DNA of 64,000 bases. Source: Fennellomyces sp. T-0311 (lineage: Eukaryota > Mucoromycota > Mucoromycetes > Mucorales > Lichtheimiaceae). A model generated the notes under the pieces. That model was not told where the DNA came from. It saw only the letters and a list, made by a program, of their open reading frames with translations, and ran no database searches. The stretch lies in NCBI GenBank assembly GCA_025266875.1, contig JALLLT010000051.1, positions 1 through 64,000 of the forward strand, given 5' to 3'. Of this stretch, positions 1 to 10,908 are shown piece after piece (position 1 is the first letter of the stretch; each line of letters starts with the position of its first letter). Made by a program: the position numbers and the translations under genes.

Positions 1-1288
1 TACCACCTAAACAAAGAGCCACAGTTTGACAACGCAGAGGACGTTCAAGTAAAGGATCGTCATTTTGATGTGGTCAGAATTGACCCTGATACTACGAGAT
101 TTTTTAACTCTTCTGCACATATCACAGAAAAACAAAACTTAACTAACCATTTTTAGGAATACAAGAACTGTTCACTGCTATGGACCATCATGAACTTGAA
201 GACCTTGCAAATGTACAATGGCGTCGACGTAACATCAAGACTATATGCAACAGAGAGTATCAGTAGGTTTATATGTATCCATAAAATATTTGTATAACAC
301 ATACTAATATGTGGCGTGGTAGGCTTCGTTCAGGTTTCACCAGATCTCTTCAGCACGATCTGATCATACGAGAACATGCCAGAATCCAATAAAACTATGA
401 TCATCTGACTGAACACCCACCAACTGGTGGAAGCAGTGCAGGATTTGCCAAATATATTTGAAATCTTTTCTTTACAACCACTTTTGGACTAACTTGTCGA
501 TTTAGTATATACCATTCCAACGCACATTACAGGCGTCGCAAGGCTTGGGAAAGGAACGAAGCAAGTAGGCGTATGGTTATGGATACGATGGCAGATTATA
601 TTGTATCTAGACATGCCAAGGTAATAATATATTTGCTTTTTTTAAACATACTTCTTACTGTTCTTTTTACAGATTCCTATCCAATCAGCATACAAGCATT
701 CGCGTTCAAAACGCAAGAACGTATGGCAATGGACAAGATACCAAGACATTTTGGTGAAGAGACCTTTCGTTGAGTGTGCAGTTGTGATTGCATATGGCGA
801 TGGAGACTTGTGGGGAATGATGAAAAAGCCTGGCGCCTGTACCTGTGAAGGTAATTTGTTAAACCATATACGTTATTCTCTGATACTCATAGCATTTCTT
901 CAGGCTTTTTGTCGATATCTCGGGAAAAGAGCGTTAGTTGTTTGTACAGATGAATATCAGACATCCAAGGTGTGTATGGTGTCCAAGGACTAAGTCTGAT
1001 AAAGAAGTTTAAGAGACATCTGTCAAGCATTGCGCGCAGCACATTTGCAGTTCTTTTATAACCAAAACTTCATGAACAAAGTGTTAAATAACATGAATAA
1101 TCACCTCAAATTTGGCAAAAAGCCATCCAACACAACGAACACACCAGGAAATTCACCTGTACCCCCTCGTGCATCGGCTCAAGTACAACCAACGCCAAGG
1201 CTCTCACCTGTTAGTATCTATATACCAAGAAGACACCCCATCAGAGGCATCCCTCAACATGCATCAATGGTGGGCCCCCCTGAAAGTA
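1..1288 (+). pseudogene. Fanzor-like (TnpB-related) RNA-guided nuclease remnant
   Basis: Decayed C-terminal half of a Fanzor-type protein, cut at the left window edge. Readable exon pieces run in order: a RuvC-I-like stretch RIDPD (about 78-92) continuing as GIQELFTAMD after a TTTTTAG acceptor at about 166; a basic segment HYRRRKAWERNEASRR (about 524-572); AVVIAYGDGDLWG (about 778-816); and VVCTDEYQTSKVC (about 935-975). Clear introns are 621-672 and 851-903. After TSKVC a 1-nt shift is needed to reach WCP, the second zinc-ribbon cysteine, and the first intron donor is mutated, so the gene is dead. Fanzors are eukaryotic TnpB relatives with RuvC nuclease and zinc-ribbon domains; the assignment rests on motif order recalled from the family. 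The 3' end lies just left of the Tc1-type insertion at 1289. Confidence 0.62.
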
Positions 1289-1720
1289 CTGTATTTCTCG
1301 TTTGACTTTGGACAGATTTAGGGGGATTATGGAAGATTAAAATAGATATATGGAATAATTGTGGGGGATTAGAAACCTCTGCTGTCGTACAATGGAAAGG
1401 CTACGGATCGATATGGACATACTCTGGGTGTTTGTGAATAAGTGTGCTCTGTTTTAGGGAAATGTACGACGCCGCTTTTTAGAATAAAATAATCCAGTAC
1501 TATGGAAATCGTCATCTGCTTCTTGGAAGTCGTCAATCAACTTCTTGGAAATCATCATCTGTTTGTTGGAGATCATCAATTGGCTTTTTGGAATTCTGAT
1601 CCAGCAGATTGGGCATCAGCTTTATAACATTACACATCAGTAACAGTCATAATGTAATTTATTCACACGAAGCGAGACATCGCCAACAACCATTACTGGA
1701 ATTGTTTGGTCCTAAGGTTA
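1289..1720. repeat. Left terminal inverted repeat with iterons
   Basis: Pairs with 9085-9515 in inverted orientation. At about 1505-1600 it holds four imperfect 20-27 bp repeats of the form (G/A)TCATCTG...TTCTTGGAA, which the right terminus repeats. Such iterons are plausible transposase-binding sites; this is inference from arrangement only. Confidence 0.88.
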
Positions 1721-1828
1721 CAACTTTTGTCAAAATAGTTCCCAAGGAAATCGAAGCATAATTGATAAAACAAAAGCATGAGCAAATTGTATAATATATA
1801 TTGAAGCACACTTTATTCCTACTTATAT

Positions 1829-3229
1829 TTACAATATATACTCTCTACGCAAACATTTACCAAAAAATGATTCAGAATGTTTAACCCAACCATTACAGTC
1901 GTTACTGGTAACTGTTAATGCTGCTTCTTCAATTCTTGTGACAATATCTCCTCGACCTTCAAGAGAAATATTCTTGGTATAGGACTTCATCTTGGACCAG
2001 CATTCCTCGATTGGGTTTAAAAATGGAGAGTACGGAGGAAGAAAAAGTTCACGATGACCGGCACTTCTGATAATGTCGATGACCTCGTTACCCTTATGAA
2101 TATTGCAATTGTCCATTACAATATACATATTACACATATTGAGGTGCCCGAGAGTTTCGACAACAAGCCTTATAAAATCCAAGAAGTGAATTCTCTTTGT
2201 TCCGTGAGCTACTCCAGTTGCAGTTCTTCTTCGCTTCCGACTTGGTTCTGGAATAGTTTGTTCGACTTCATCTGGTGGAGCTTGACGAGCAAGGGCAATA
2301 AGCCCACGAGAAGACATGCATCCAAGAACACTGATATTTGGACCACGATGTGTCGGAACTGTCGTCGTTGCTGGTTCGCCTCTTTTAGCCCAACCCGTAG
2401 AACGAACTTGGTGAACCGCAAATCCACTTTCGTCGATGAAAACGCAACGTCTACGATAGTCGTAGTCATTGGATATCACACTTCTGACGAACACTGATCT
2501 TTTGCGCAATGTCAATGGTGAATTACGACCGATTACGAGACGTTTCAAACGCTTGAGAGTAAGTTCCAAGTCATTGGCCATGTGACGGTGTATGGATGAT
2601 GGATGTATCTTCAGATCTATGAAAACATAAATAAGCATAACGAGTCGAAATAAACTAAAAGCAGGAATAATACCTGGAAACTGCTGTAAAAGCTTTCTGT
2701 GGATCTCCTTCACAGTTATCATTGCGTTATTATGAACTAGAGTGGCTATAAATTGCGAATGTTCTTGTTGGATCTGTTGATTGTTGCCCACACGAGTTTG
2801 CTTCAGCTTGTATCCCGGTAGCTTAGAAGGATCCATATTCGACTTCCTCACCATCTCGTAAGCTGATGATCTTAAGATGCCGTTCTTGATTGCCGCTGCT
2901 AAAAGTGGAACGTCCTTGTTCTTGTGACAATCCAGAAAGCGGAAAACTTGAGATGGAAAGTATCTTGTGCTAGTCCAAGTAAAGTCATCTATGGTCGTCG
3001 TTTGGTATGGTTCTTCTTCAATGATGCTTCCTTGGCTTGTAAACAAGTCTTCGAAAGATTCTTCATGTACATCTGGGATCGATGTTGCACGGTACAAAAC
3101 ACGAATAGCCGTATCTGCTTTTGTAACAGGACCATCTCGTTCAAAATGTCCATGTTCGTTTTCGTTATCCCAGTGGTAAAAGGTAATAGGAGTGGTATCA
3201 TTCATAGGAGTAAAAGTAGTGTCGTTCAT
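1829..3229 (-). CDS. Tc1/mariner-superfamily DD34E transposase
   Basis: Cut-and-paste transposase of the 8.2-kb element. One 57-nt intron (2617-2673, GT...AG, in frame) splits a codon G|AT; the spliced product is about 447 residues. The N-terminal half holds HTH-like DNA-binding segments. The catalytic core shows FIDESGF (first Asp), VMDNCNIHKG (second Asp) and NPIEECW (Glu), with 34 residues between second Asp and Glu, the IS630/Tc1/mariner DD34E spacing. No premature stop is seen. The 3' end lies about 110 bp inside the left terminus, and a TATA-like TTTAAA lies near 3285-3293 upstream of the start. It is divergent from the two plus-strand genes beyond the palindrome. Probably functional. 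Confidence 0.9.
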   Translation of the reverse strand: MNDTTFTPMNDTTPITFYHWDNENEHGHFERDGPVTKADTAIRVLYRATSIPDVHEESFEDLFTSQGSIIEEEPYQTTTIDDFTWTSTRYFPSQVFRFLDCHKNKDVPLLAAAIKNGILRSSAYEMVRKSNMDPSKLPGYKLKQTRVGNNQQIQQEHSQFIATLVHNNAMITVKEIHRKLLQQFPGIIPAFSLFRLVMLIYVFIDLKIHPSSIHRHMANDLELTLKRLKRLVIGRNSPLTLRKRSVFVRSVISNDYDYRRRCVFIDESGFAVHQVRSTGWAKRGEPATTTVPTHRGPNISVLGCMSSRGLIALARQAPPDEVEQTIPEPSRKRRRTATGVAHGTKRIHFLDFIRLVVETLGHLNMCNMYIVMDNCNIHKGNEVIDIIRSAGHRELFLPPYSPFLNPIEECWSKMKSYTKNISLEGRGDIVTRIEEAALTVTSNDCNGWVKHSESFFGKCLRREYIL

Positions 3230-3528
3230 AGCAAAAGCAGTAGAAGATGTGATGTTAAGCGATGAAATTATAGATGCGGGTGCACCATTTTAAATGCCTG
3301 AATCAATTAAGCACAAAAATATGCATGATACTATCCTTACTGTAATCGTGTCTTGGCGTAAAAACCATAGTGAGCAATAAAGCGCTACATAGCATTAACC
3401 ACAGTAAAATCATTTTTGAATCACAGTAAGCGTGATATGTGTGATGGCTAATAAAAACAACTAAATTCATGCGGACATGAGCATCCAATAAAGCAATACT
3501 GCCAATTGAATCAATGTAAACACAAGAA

Positions 3529-6500
3529 CGATGACTAATATGAGACGTAATTGGATCAGATTGAGTATGAGTAACAGTAACTATGATGGAAGCGTATGAG
3601 TTAGATACAACACGAGTATCGAATGATACGAATAAGTCAATTGAATCAGTGTAAATACAAAAACGGTAACAACTACGAAAAGTAATTGGATCAGACTGAG
3701 TATGAGTAACGGTAACCATGAAGGATTTGTGTGAATTAGCTCAAGCACGAGTATCGGCGGACACGATAAAGTCAATTGAATCAGTGTAAGCACAAGAATG
3801 ATGACGAATATACGAAGTAATTGGATCAGAATGAGCATGAGTAACGGTAAACACAAAGGGCGCGTATTAATTAGATCAAACACGAGTATTGGAGGACCCG
3901 ATTAAGTCAATTGAATCACTGTAAACACAATAACAATAACGAATACGAGAAGTAATTAGATCCGAATGAGCATGAGCAACGGTAACCATGAAGGATTCAT
4001 GTGAGTTAGATCAAACACGAGTATCTTAAGATACGATAAAGTCAATTGAATCAGTGTGAGCACAAGAACGATGACGAATGCGAAGCGTAATTGGATCAGA
4101 TTGAGTATGAGTAACGGTAACCATGATAGAAGTGTATGAGTTAGATACAACACGAGTATCGAACGATACGAATAATTCAGTTGAATCAATGTAAACACAA
4201 GAACAATGACGAATCCAAAACGTAATTGGATCAGGTTGAGTATGAGTAACGGTAACCATGAAGGATTCATGTGAATTAGCTCAAGCACGAGTATCGGAGG
4301 ACACGATAAAGTCAATTGAATCAGAATAAACATAAGAACGATGACGAATACGAAAAGTAATTGGATCAAAGTGAGCATGAGTAGCGGTAATCACAAAGGG
4401 TGCGAATGAGTTAGATTGAATATGGAGAACAAATGTCGCAATAAAGCCGAGTAAGTCAGCGTGAACATGAGTAACGGTAGCCACAATAGGACTTTATGAA
4501 CCTGAACGAACAATAGTAGCACAGGACACGCTAAAGAACTTTAGGCTGGAATGAACGCAAGTTGCACAGACCATCATGGGGGAAAAGGGAAGCACATTAA
4601 TCAGAAGTGGCACAGACCATCTTGAAAGCAAAGGAGTCAAAGTGGATCATAGTAGGATAATGGATATTGGAAACAAAAGAACCATAAAAAACACGTTGTC
4701 GTACAGAGCATAAGCAACAAGAGTGAACAAAAGATTTTTAAGTTACACATACGGTCTTTGAAAAGCAGGTATCGAAGTAAATGGAAATGCCACAGACCAT
4801 GTTTAAAACTAAAAAATATGAGAATGCAGAAGTTACACACCATAAATAAGGTCGAGTGAAGCAGAGTAAACATATAAGACTACAAAAACTCGTGAAACAG
4901 AAGAAGCATATGTAGTACAGGTGCTGCGGTGTTTTCATTTTCTTGACGCGTTAAAGCATCAATATTAAGTTTGTACTAATTATTTTGAACGTGCTCTGTG
5001 CCCTTTCTGGCGAAAGCGTCCTCTGCGTATATTGTACTATTTGTGTGACTACGAACAATTTTGAACCCTTTGTGTGCAACATGATCTGTGCAAGTTTCTG
5101 TTGATCTGACCTTTGTCATTCAAATATACTTTGTACTACTTCATATCACAATAATCCAAGCGTTTCAAGCACTTTTTGCGTTCCATGTGTTTCTTATGTT
5201 TCTTTTGCTCCTAATATGCACTGTGCTACACATATGCTTTATGAACCCTTTTCTCCCATGATGGTCTGTGCAACTTGCGTTCATTCCAGCCTAAAGTTCT
5301 TTAGCGTGTCCTGTGCTACTATTGTTCGTTCAGGTTCATAAAGTCCTATTGTGGCTACCGTTACTCATGTTCACGCTGACTTACTCGGCTTTATTGCGAC
5401 ATTTGTTCTCCATATTCAATCTAACTCATTCGCACCCTTTGTGATTACCGTTACTCATGCTCACTTTGATCCAATTACTTTTCGTATTCGTCATCGTTCT
5501 TATGTTTATTCTGATTCAATTGACTTTATCGTGTCCTCCGATACTCGTGCTTGAGCTAATTCACATGAATCCTTCATGGTTACCGTTACTCATACTCAAC
5601 CTGATCCAATTACGTTTTGGATTCGTCATTGTTCTTGTGTTTACATTGATTCAACTGAATTATTCGTATCGTTCGATACTCGTGTTGTATCTAACTCATA
5701 CACGTCTATCATGGTTACCGTTACTCATACTCAATCTGATCCAATTACGCTTCGCATTCGTCATCGTTCTTGTGCTCACACTGATTCAATTGACTTTATC
5801 GTATCTTAAGATACTCGTGTTTGATCTAACTCACATGAATCCTTCATGGTTACCGTTGCTCATGCTCATTCGGATCTAATTACTTCTCGTATTCGTTATT
5901 GTTATTGTGTTTACAGTGATTCAATTAACTTAATCGGGTCCTCCAATACTCGTGTTTGATCTAACTAATACGCGCCCTTTGTGGTTACCGTTACTCATGC
6001 TCATTCTGATCCAATTACTTCGTATATTCGTCATCGTTCTTGTGCTCACACTGATTCAATTGACTTTATCGTATCTTAAGATACTCGTGTTTGATCTAAC
6101 TCACATGAATCCTTCATGGTTACCGTTGCTCATGCTCATTCGGATCTAATTACTTCTCGTATTCGTTATTGTTATTGTGTTTACAGTGATTCAATTAACT
6201 TAATCGGGTCCTCCAATACTCGTGTTTGATCTAACTAATACGCGCCCTTTGTGGTTACCGTTACTCATGCTCATTCTGATCCAATTACTTCGTATATTCG
6301 TCATCATTCTTGTGCTTACACTGATTCAATTGACTTTATCGTGTCCGCCGATACTCGTGCTTGATCTAACTCACACGAATCCTTCATGGTTACCGTTACT
6401 CATACTCAGCCTGATCCAATTACTTTTCGTAGTTGTTACCGTTTTTGTATTTACACTGATTCAATTGACTTATTCGTATCATTCGATACTCGTGTTGTAT

Positions 6501-6576
6501 CTAACTCATACGCTTCCATCATAGTTACTGTTACTCATACTCAATCTGATCCAATTACGTCTCATATTAGTCATCG
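3529..6576. repeat. Giant palindrome of 135-bp tandem repeats
   Basis: Left arm 3529-4589 (1,061 bp) and right arm 5246-6576 (1,331 bp) are reverse complements around a 656-bp spacer. Each arm is a tandem array of about 135-bp units recognisable by GTTACCGTTACTCAT: about eight units on the left and ten on the right, and the 270-bp length difference equals two units (5802-6071 is repeated at 6072-6340). Several units stay open in one frame, giving spurious repetitive hydrophobic reading frames. The array separates the transposase from the two plus-strand genes. Its role is unknown: binding-site array, heterochromatin or dsRNA source, or replication structure are all possible. Confidence 0.9.
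4590..5245. other. Palindrome spacer (loop)
   Basis: Single-copy AT-rich sequence between the arms. It holds scattered degenerate copies of CACAGACCAT (about 4610 and 4790) resembling the inner edges of the arms, so it may be older repeat DNA. No gene is supported. Confidence 0.5.
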
Positions 6577-6718
6577 ATTATGTGTTAATTCCAAGCCTAC
6601 TGTGCTATCCATGAGATGTACTACGTTCTGCTGCGAAAGTTTTTACAGCTATTGGTTCTTGACTACACTGGAGTGTTATCTAAGTGCATGAGCTTTTCGC
6701 GTAACATTGAGTACTTTA

Positions 6719-6734
6719 CAGATATATAAAAAGG
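6719..6734 (+). promoter_or_regulatory. TATA box for the HTH gene
   Basis: GATATATAAAAAGG lies about 50-60 bp before the ATG at 6783, just outside the right palindrome arm. Confidence 0.6.
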
Positions 6735-6782
6735 AAGTGATTGAAAGTGTGGTGGATTCAATCAACATAACGAGATAACAAA

Positions 6783-7486
6783 ATGAGCACTAACGGAAAC
6801 ACAAAGTACACCGTCAAGAAGAGCAAGAGTAGCAAGGGGAGCATAAAGAATAAGGCAACCATGCGGGTTGTTAAGAAAACGTCATCGAAAAAGACCAACC
6901 AAAGTATATATTTAATGAATTGCAGATAGTTTATACAATATTAACATCAATTATCTACGTAATAGTCATGGACGCAGTGATGGAATCCTACTTTAAGGAG
7001 AAAGACATCTTGGTGAATGAAATGTCCGAGTACGGCATTGCTGGATTCGAGACAGAGCATGAAACGGAGCAGTTCGACAACCTATTGGCCACCACCCAGC
7101 ATCGAAAGCGCGCAATCATTACGGAGACAATCCGGAGTAGAGTTTTGCGCATGTACAACCCTGCAAGGAATACATACCGACAAGTTGCCCAACGCGTCAA
7201 GATTTCGCCTGCCACTGCCAGGCGTATTGTTCTCGACGATATCCAGAAGTATATGAAGGACCAAAGGAGGGAAATGGACTTGGAAATAGCAGCAACAACA
7301 GCAGCAAGGATAGCAGCAGCTGAATCAGAGAGATTAATGTCGCGTGGCGAAGATATGGACTGCGTCGATACAGAAGACGAAAGCGACGACATGGGCTGCA
7401 ACGATATGGAAGACGCAGCAAAGGTATTCGAGGGTTCGACATCGGAGTCGGATGAGCTTCAGGATTTGGCAAAGATGCAATTGTAG
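6783..7486 (+). CDS. HTH protein with basic N-terminus and acidic tail
   Basis: Exons 6783-6903 and 6966-7486; the 62-nt intron has a TTAAC branch-like site, and the spliced length is an exact 213 codons plus stop. The first 40 residues are Lys/Ser-rich (nuclear-localisation-like). The centre contains a helix-turn-helix-like YRQVAQRVKISPATARRIVL. Then come an Ala/Glu helix and a strongly acidic C-terminus (DMDCVDTEDESDD). There is no catalytic core. Position inside the Tc1-type element and the HTH suggest a DNA-binding accessory protein or regulator; the acidic tail could act as an activation domain. Function is inferred, and the family was not recognised. Confidence 0.75.
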
Positions 7487-7685
7487 TTTACCGAAATTGT
7501 TTTGTTTACGAGTTAAACATAATTCATAGCTAATACATATGATTTATCTCACCATATTCTTTACCGTAGCAAGTGTCGTAAATTGCGATTTCCTTCACGT
7601 GTCATACTGGTACAACAGTCTATTACCCGATTAAAAGAAAGTGTGTACAGTTTGTGGCACATGACCTATTGTCAAGCAATCTCTG

Positions 7686-7700
7686 GATAATATATAAGAG
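7686..7700 (+). promoter_or_regulatory. TATA box for the transposase paralogue
   Basis: ATAATATATAAGAG lies about 75 bp before the ATG at 7773. Confidence 0.55.
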
Positions 7701-7772
7701 TGCTTCTGTTTCTTATGTTTTTTAACTTTCTTGTGTCTTTTAATTCTATTTTCTTATTTAATTTTCAATACC

Positions 7773-9036
7773 ATGGAGCACGCTGTATACTATTATGCAC
7801 TGGGTGATGGCTATTACCGTGAAACACCGATTCTAGCAATGGAAGATGTTTCTGATATTGTTTCTCAATCTGAGCCCGGTAACCAGGATTCAGTTTCAAG
7901 TGACTCATACGAAACGACCAAGCAGCAAGAATTGATTTGGGGTCCCACTCTTTACCAATGTGATGACGTTTCCAAATTTGTGAACTTGCGCACGATCAAA
8001 GGCATGAACATACATAAGGCAGCAAAGGATGCAAAAATTGGTAAATCAAGAGCCTATCAGTTTGATCTCGAACGACGACAGAATCCAGAAGTTCTCCCGG
8101 GTGTCCGTGTGAAAGGGTATCGGTCGAAATTGGCGAAACTGACTGATGAGCAAGTCAATTATCTTGTCACTTTGGTCAGCAAGCAAAATCCCTATTTTAC
8201 GATGACTGCAGTAATGGAAGATTTTAATGCGAAGTTCAAAGGTTTGTAAGGCAGTCGCTATAGCTTTCGCTGTTCTATTACTAACATCACTTGTAGATAG
8301 CTCTGTAAGCAAGACCACGGTCCAAACTTTCATCAAAACGAATCTTGCTTTCAGGCTTACGATACCACCACCGGATCAAGAAGAGCTACTCGACAACAAT
8401 GCATTCAGAAAGCTAGTGGATTATCTCGCACAAAAAGGTTTCGATTACAACAAAAATTGTGCATTCATTGACGAGTGCAGGATTTACAAGACCGGCCTTC
8501 ACCCTGTGTCTCAATTACCCAAAAGAGTTCCTGCTGGTAACACTTTTCCGTTCGATGTCTTTTGCTGCATTACGGTTCAAGGACTCCATGCAATTTCGCA
8601 GCAAGGAATGCTCCCTGATCGCAAGAAAAAGGCCCGGAATGTTCAGAAGTTGCTCACGGCACACAAGAAAACCATCTGGACCTCAGCTCATCATTTTCTT
8701 CTGTTTGTGATGAATCTGGTCAAGTTTTTCAAGGATTCCGAAGCTACCGGGATAGCAATCATCATGGAAGATACAGATATGCACCGCAGCGAATTGGTGG
8801 TCAAGGTGATCAAGGATGCTGGCTTCTACCCAGTATATATCCCCAGTAGCTTGGTATCGTTGAATCCAGCCAAATCCATGTGGAGCAGTCTCATTCATCG
8901 CGTAAGAGTAAATGCTATATCGGAAGACGACGATTTGGCGAATCGGATTACTGAGGCATCCAGGACTATCACTAAAAGAGAATGCGAAGAATGGATATCA
9001 CAATCAAGCTCTTTGCTCAAGATCTACGACGCATAG
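7773..9036 (+). CDS. Transposase paralogue with altered catalytic triad
   Basis: Exons 7773-8241 and 8297-9036 (55-nt intron), 402 residues, ATG in good context (ACCATGG). The intron splits a G|AT codon at the position equivalent to the intron of the 1829-3229 transposase, showing common descent. Domain order is the same: N-terminal HTH region, then a DDE-like core. The first Asp is kept (FIDECR), but the second Asp position reads Glu (IIMEDTDMHR against VMDNCNIHK) and the catalytic Glu is Lys (NPAKSMW against NPIEECW). The frame is otherwise fully open, so this looks like a maintained, catalytically dead copy, perhaps a DNA-binding partner or repressor of transposition. That role is inference. 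Confidence 0.85.
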
Positions 9037-9084
9037 ATCTAAAATTTCAGTTTCTACAATAGTGTAGTATTTTAATAAAAGTGG

Positions 9085-9515
9085 TAACTACGCACCAAGC
9101 AGTTCCAGTAATGGTTGTTGGCAATGTCTCGCTTTATGTGAATAAATTACATTATGACTGTTGCTGATGTGTAATGTTATAAAGCTGATGCCCAATCTGC
9201 TGGATCAGAATTCCAAAAAGCCAATTGATGATCTCCAACAAACAGATGATGATTTCCAAGAAGTTGATTGACGACTTCCAAGAAGCAGATGACGATTTCC
9301 ATAGTACTGGATTATTTTATTCTAAAAAGCGGCGTCGTACATTTCCCTAAAACAGAGCACAATTATTCACAAACACCCAGAGTATGTCCATATAGAACCG
9401 TAGCCTTTCCATTGTACGACAGCAGAGGTTTCTAATCCCCCACAATTATTCCATATATCTATTTTTATCTTCCATAATCCCCCCAAATCTGTCCAAAGTC
9501 AAACGAGAAATACAG
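9085..9515. repeat. Right terminal inverted repeat with iterons
   Basis: Inverted partner of 1289-1720. It carries the same block of four TTCCAAGAAG-type repeats at about 9208-9303 and ends in ATACAG followed by TA. Confidence 0.88.
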
Positions 9516-9517
9516 TA

Positions 9518-9733
9518 ACACGCGTAGCAGCACTAAACGCAGATCCGCGTCACCGATGCAGCACTCATGCCTCAAAGAAATCAGTCAAGAAGCTAGACAA
9601 CCAGCTAACACAGCACGTGAAAACGACTGGACTAATGGCATGCCACTGAGTGGCTATGGTGTATTATCGGACCCACGCGATAGCACCTGAACTAGCAGTT
9701 CCACCGTTACCATATTTGGACCACATGTTAATA
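9518..9733. other. Spacer between Tc1-type and pogo elements
   Basis: About 215 bp with no gene or repeat that I can recognise. Confidence 0.4.
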
Positions 9734-10906
9734 CAGTGGACCCCCGCTTTTTGCACAGGCGGATTTTTAGAGAAAGCTGTGCAAAAAGCGGGGGTGTGCA
9801 AAAAGCGAGGTTGTTACACAACGGGAAATATAATAGCCATTAGCCTATATCAGCCAATAAGATTCAGTAGATAGCTAATAACATTATAAGCCTTAGTCCT
9901 TTTGCTTAATCTTCTATCAAAAATGCCACCCAAAACCAGAATCGATCCAAAGCATAAAGAGACGATGGTCAATCACTACTTTGAGATGAAGGAATCTGAC
10001 AGAGAAATCGCCATCCAGAAATTGATAAATGAGGCAAAACTGTGATAGAATACACAGACGTACCTGACAGAAGTACTGTTAGTCGTTGAGGGGTTTAACA
10101 GATCCATTGTGGAATCACGTAAATAGGAACAGCAATAGGAACATGCATGTGAGAAAATCAAGTTCTGCCTAAAGAGGGTTCTTCCAATAAATGATGGAAC
10201 TAGGTTTCGTGCCGATACTCTTACTGACTTGAAGTGGGCACAGATTGCTTAAGGCAAAAATGACGCCGGCCACAGTTGCCAATTGCTTTAGAAAAGCAAA
10301 GGTGTTAGGCGAAGAGGGTGAGATCGTTGACACCGGGTTAGATGAAGCAGAAGAGGTGGCATTAAATCAGATCCTTGATCATTTATATCATACATACGGA
10401 GAAAATTCTGAATAAGCCAAAAACTTCGATGCGAACCCAGCTGAGGAAGCAGGCGTATGTTATAAAGTGCTTTTCAATGATGAAATTGTCAGCACACTAC
10501 TTAAAGAGGAGCTTGTAACTGTATCTACAGAAGCAAGTGATGAATCTCAGCAACAGGACGATGTTGTTTCTTCTATTCCGGAGTAACATATCGACAAAAC
10601 GCTGAAAAGGCTAAAGCCCTACTCAGCTTCTTGAATGGATTGGAGCACGAAGCAAAAGAGTCGCACTAACCAATCAGCACTGACCTCCTTAGATGAAATT
10701 ACAGACGCCGGTTCGAATCTCACTATATCTGTCGTCGGATCTATATAATTAAGGTAAGCTGAAAAATGCACAACCCAAATTTTGGAGTGCATTGTGCAAA
10801 AAGCGGGGTGTGCATTTCTCTTAAGTGTTGAGCTGGATTTGCCAGAATTTGGTGCAAAAAGCGGGGGTGTGCAAAAAGCGGGGGTGCAAAAAGCGGGGTT
10901 CCACTG
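9734..10906. mobile_element. Internally deleted pogo/Tigger-type element
   Basis: Starts CAGTGGACCCCCGC and ends GCGGGGTTCCACTG, with TA on both sides (9732-9733, 10907-10908). Each end carries two to four copies of a 15-bp unit containing GCAAAAAGCGGGG, a modular terminus like that of Tigger elements. Only remnants of the transposase lie inside, so it cannot move by itself. Confidence 0.85.
9923..10585 (+). pseudogene. Pogo/Tigger transposase remnant (N- and C-terminal pieces)
   Basis: A start MPPKTRIDPKHKETMVNHYF at 9923 runs 40 codons to a TGA at 10043-10045. After many stops, the piece from about 10260 reads TPATVANCFRKAKVLGEEGE, matching the NCFRKAGF-type segment near the C-terminus of Tigger transposases, followed by an acidic tail. 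The DDE core is missing. This is an internal-deletion derivative. Confidence 0.7.
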
Positions 10907-10908
10907 TA

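Larger units (their letters stand above)
1289..9515. mobile_element. Composite Tc1/mariner-type transposon, 8.2 kb
   Basis: Both ends begin CTGTATTTCTCGTTTGAC reading inward, and each is flanked by TA (1287-1288 and 9516-9517), the duplication expected of Tc1/mariner elements. The inverted termini match over about 430 bp with few differences. Inside are a minus-strand DD34E transposase, a plus-strand HTH protein, a plus-strand transposase paralogue with altered catalytic residues, and a 3-kb palindrome in the middle. Ordinary Tc1 elements are 1-2 kb with one gene, so the size and gene content are unusual. The intact transposase and near-perfect ends suggest recent mobility. Confidence 0.9.

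Noticed and set aside
3303..4484. Several overlapping minus-strand reading frames with repeating TLIQLTLS-like peptides, mirrored on the plus strand at 5351-6691
   Set aside because: They follow the 135-bp repeat unit in the palindrome arms; openness comes from the repeat, not from coding selection.
3529..6576. Regular repeats that could suggest a CRISPR array
   Set aside because: Units are about 135 bp, contiguous, without spacers, inverted in two arms and inside a eukaryotic transposon.
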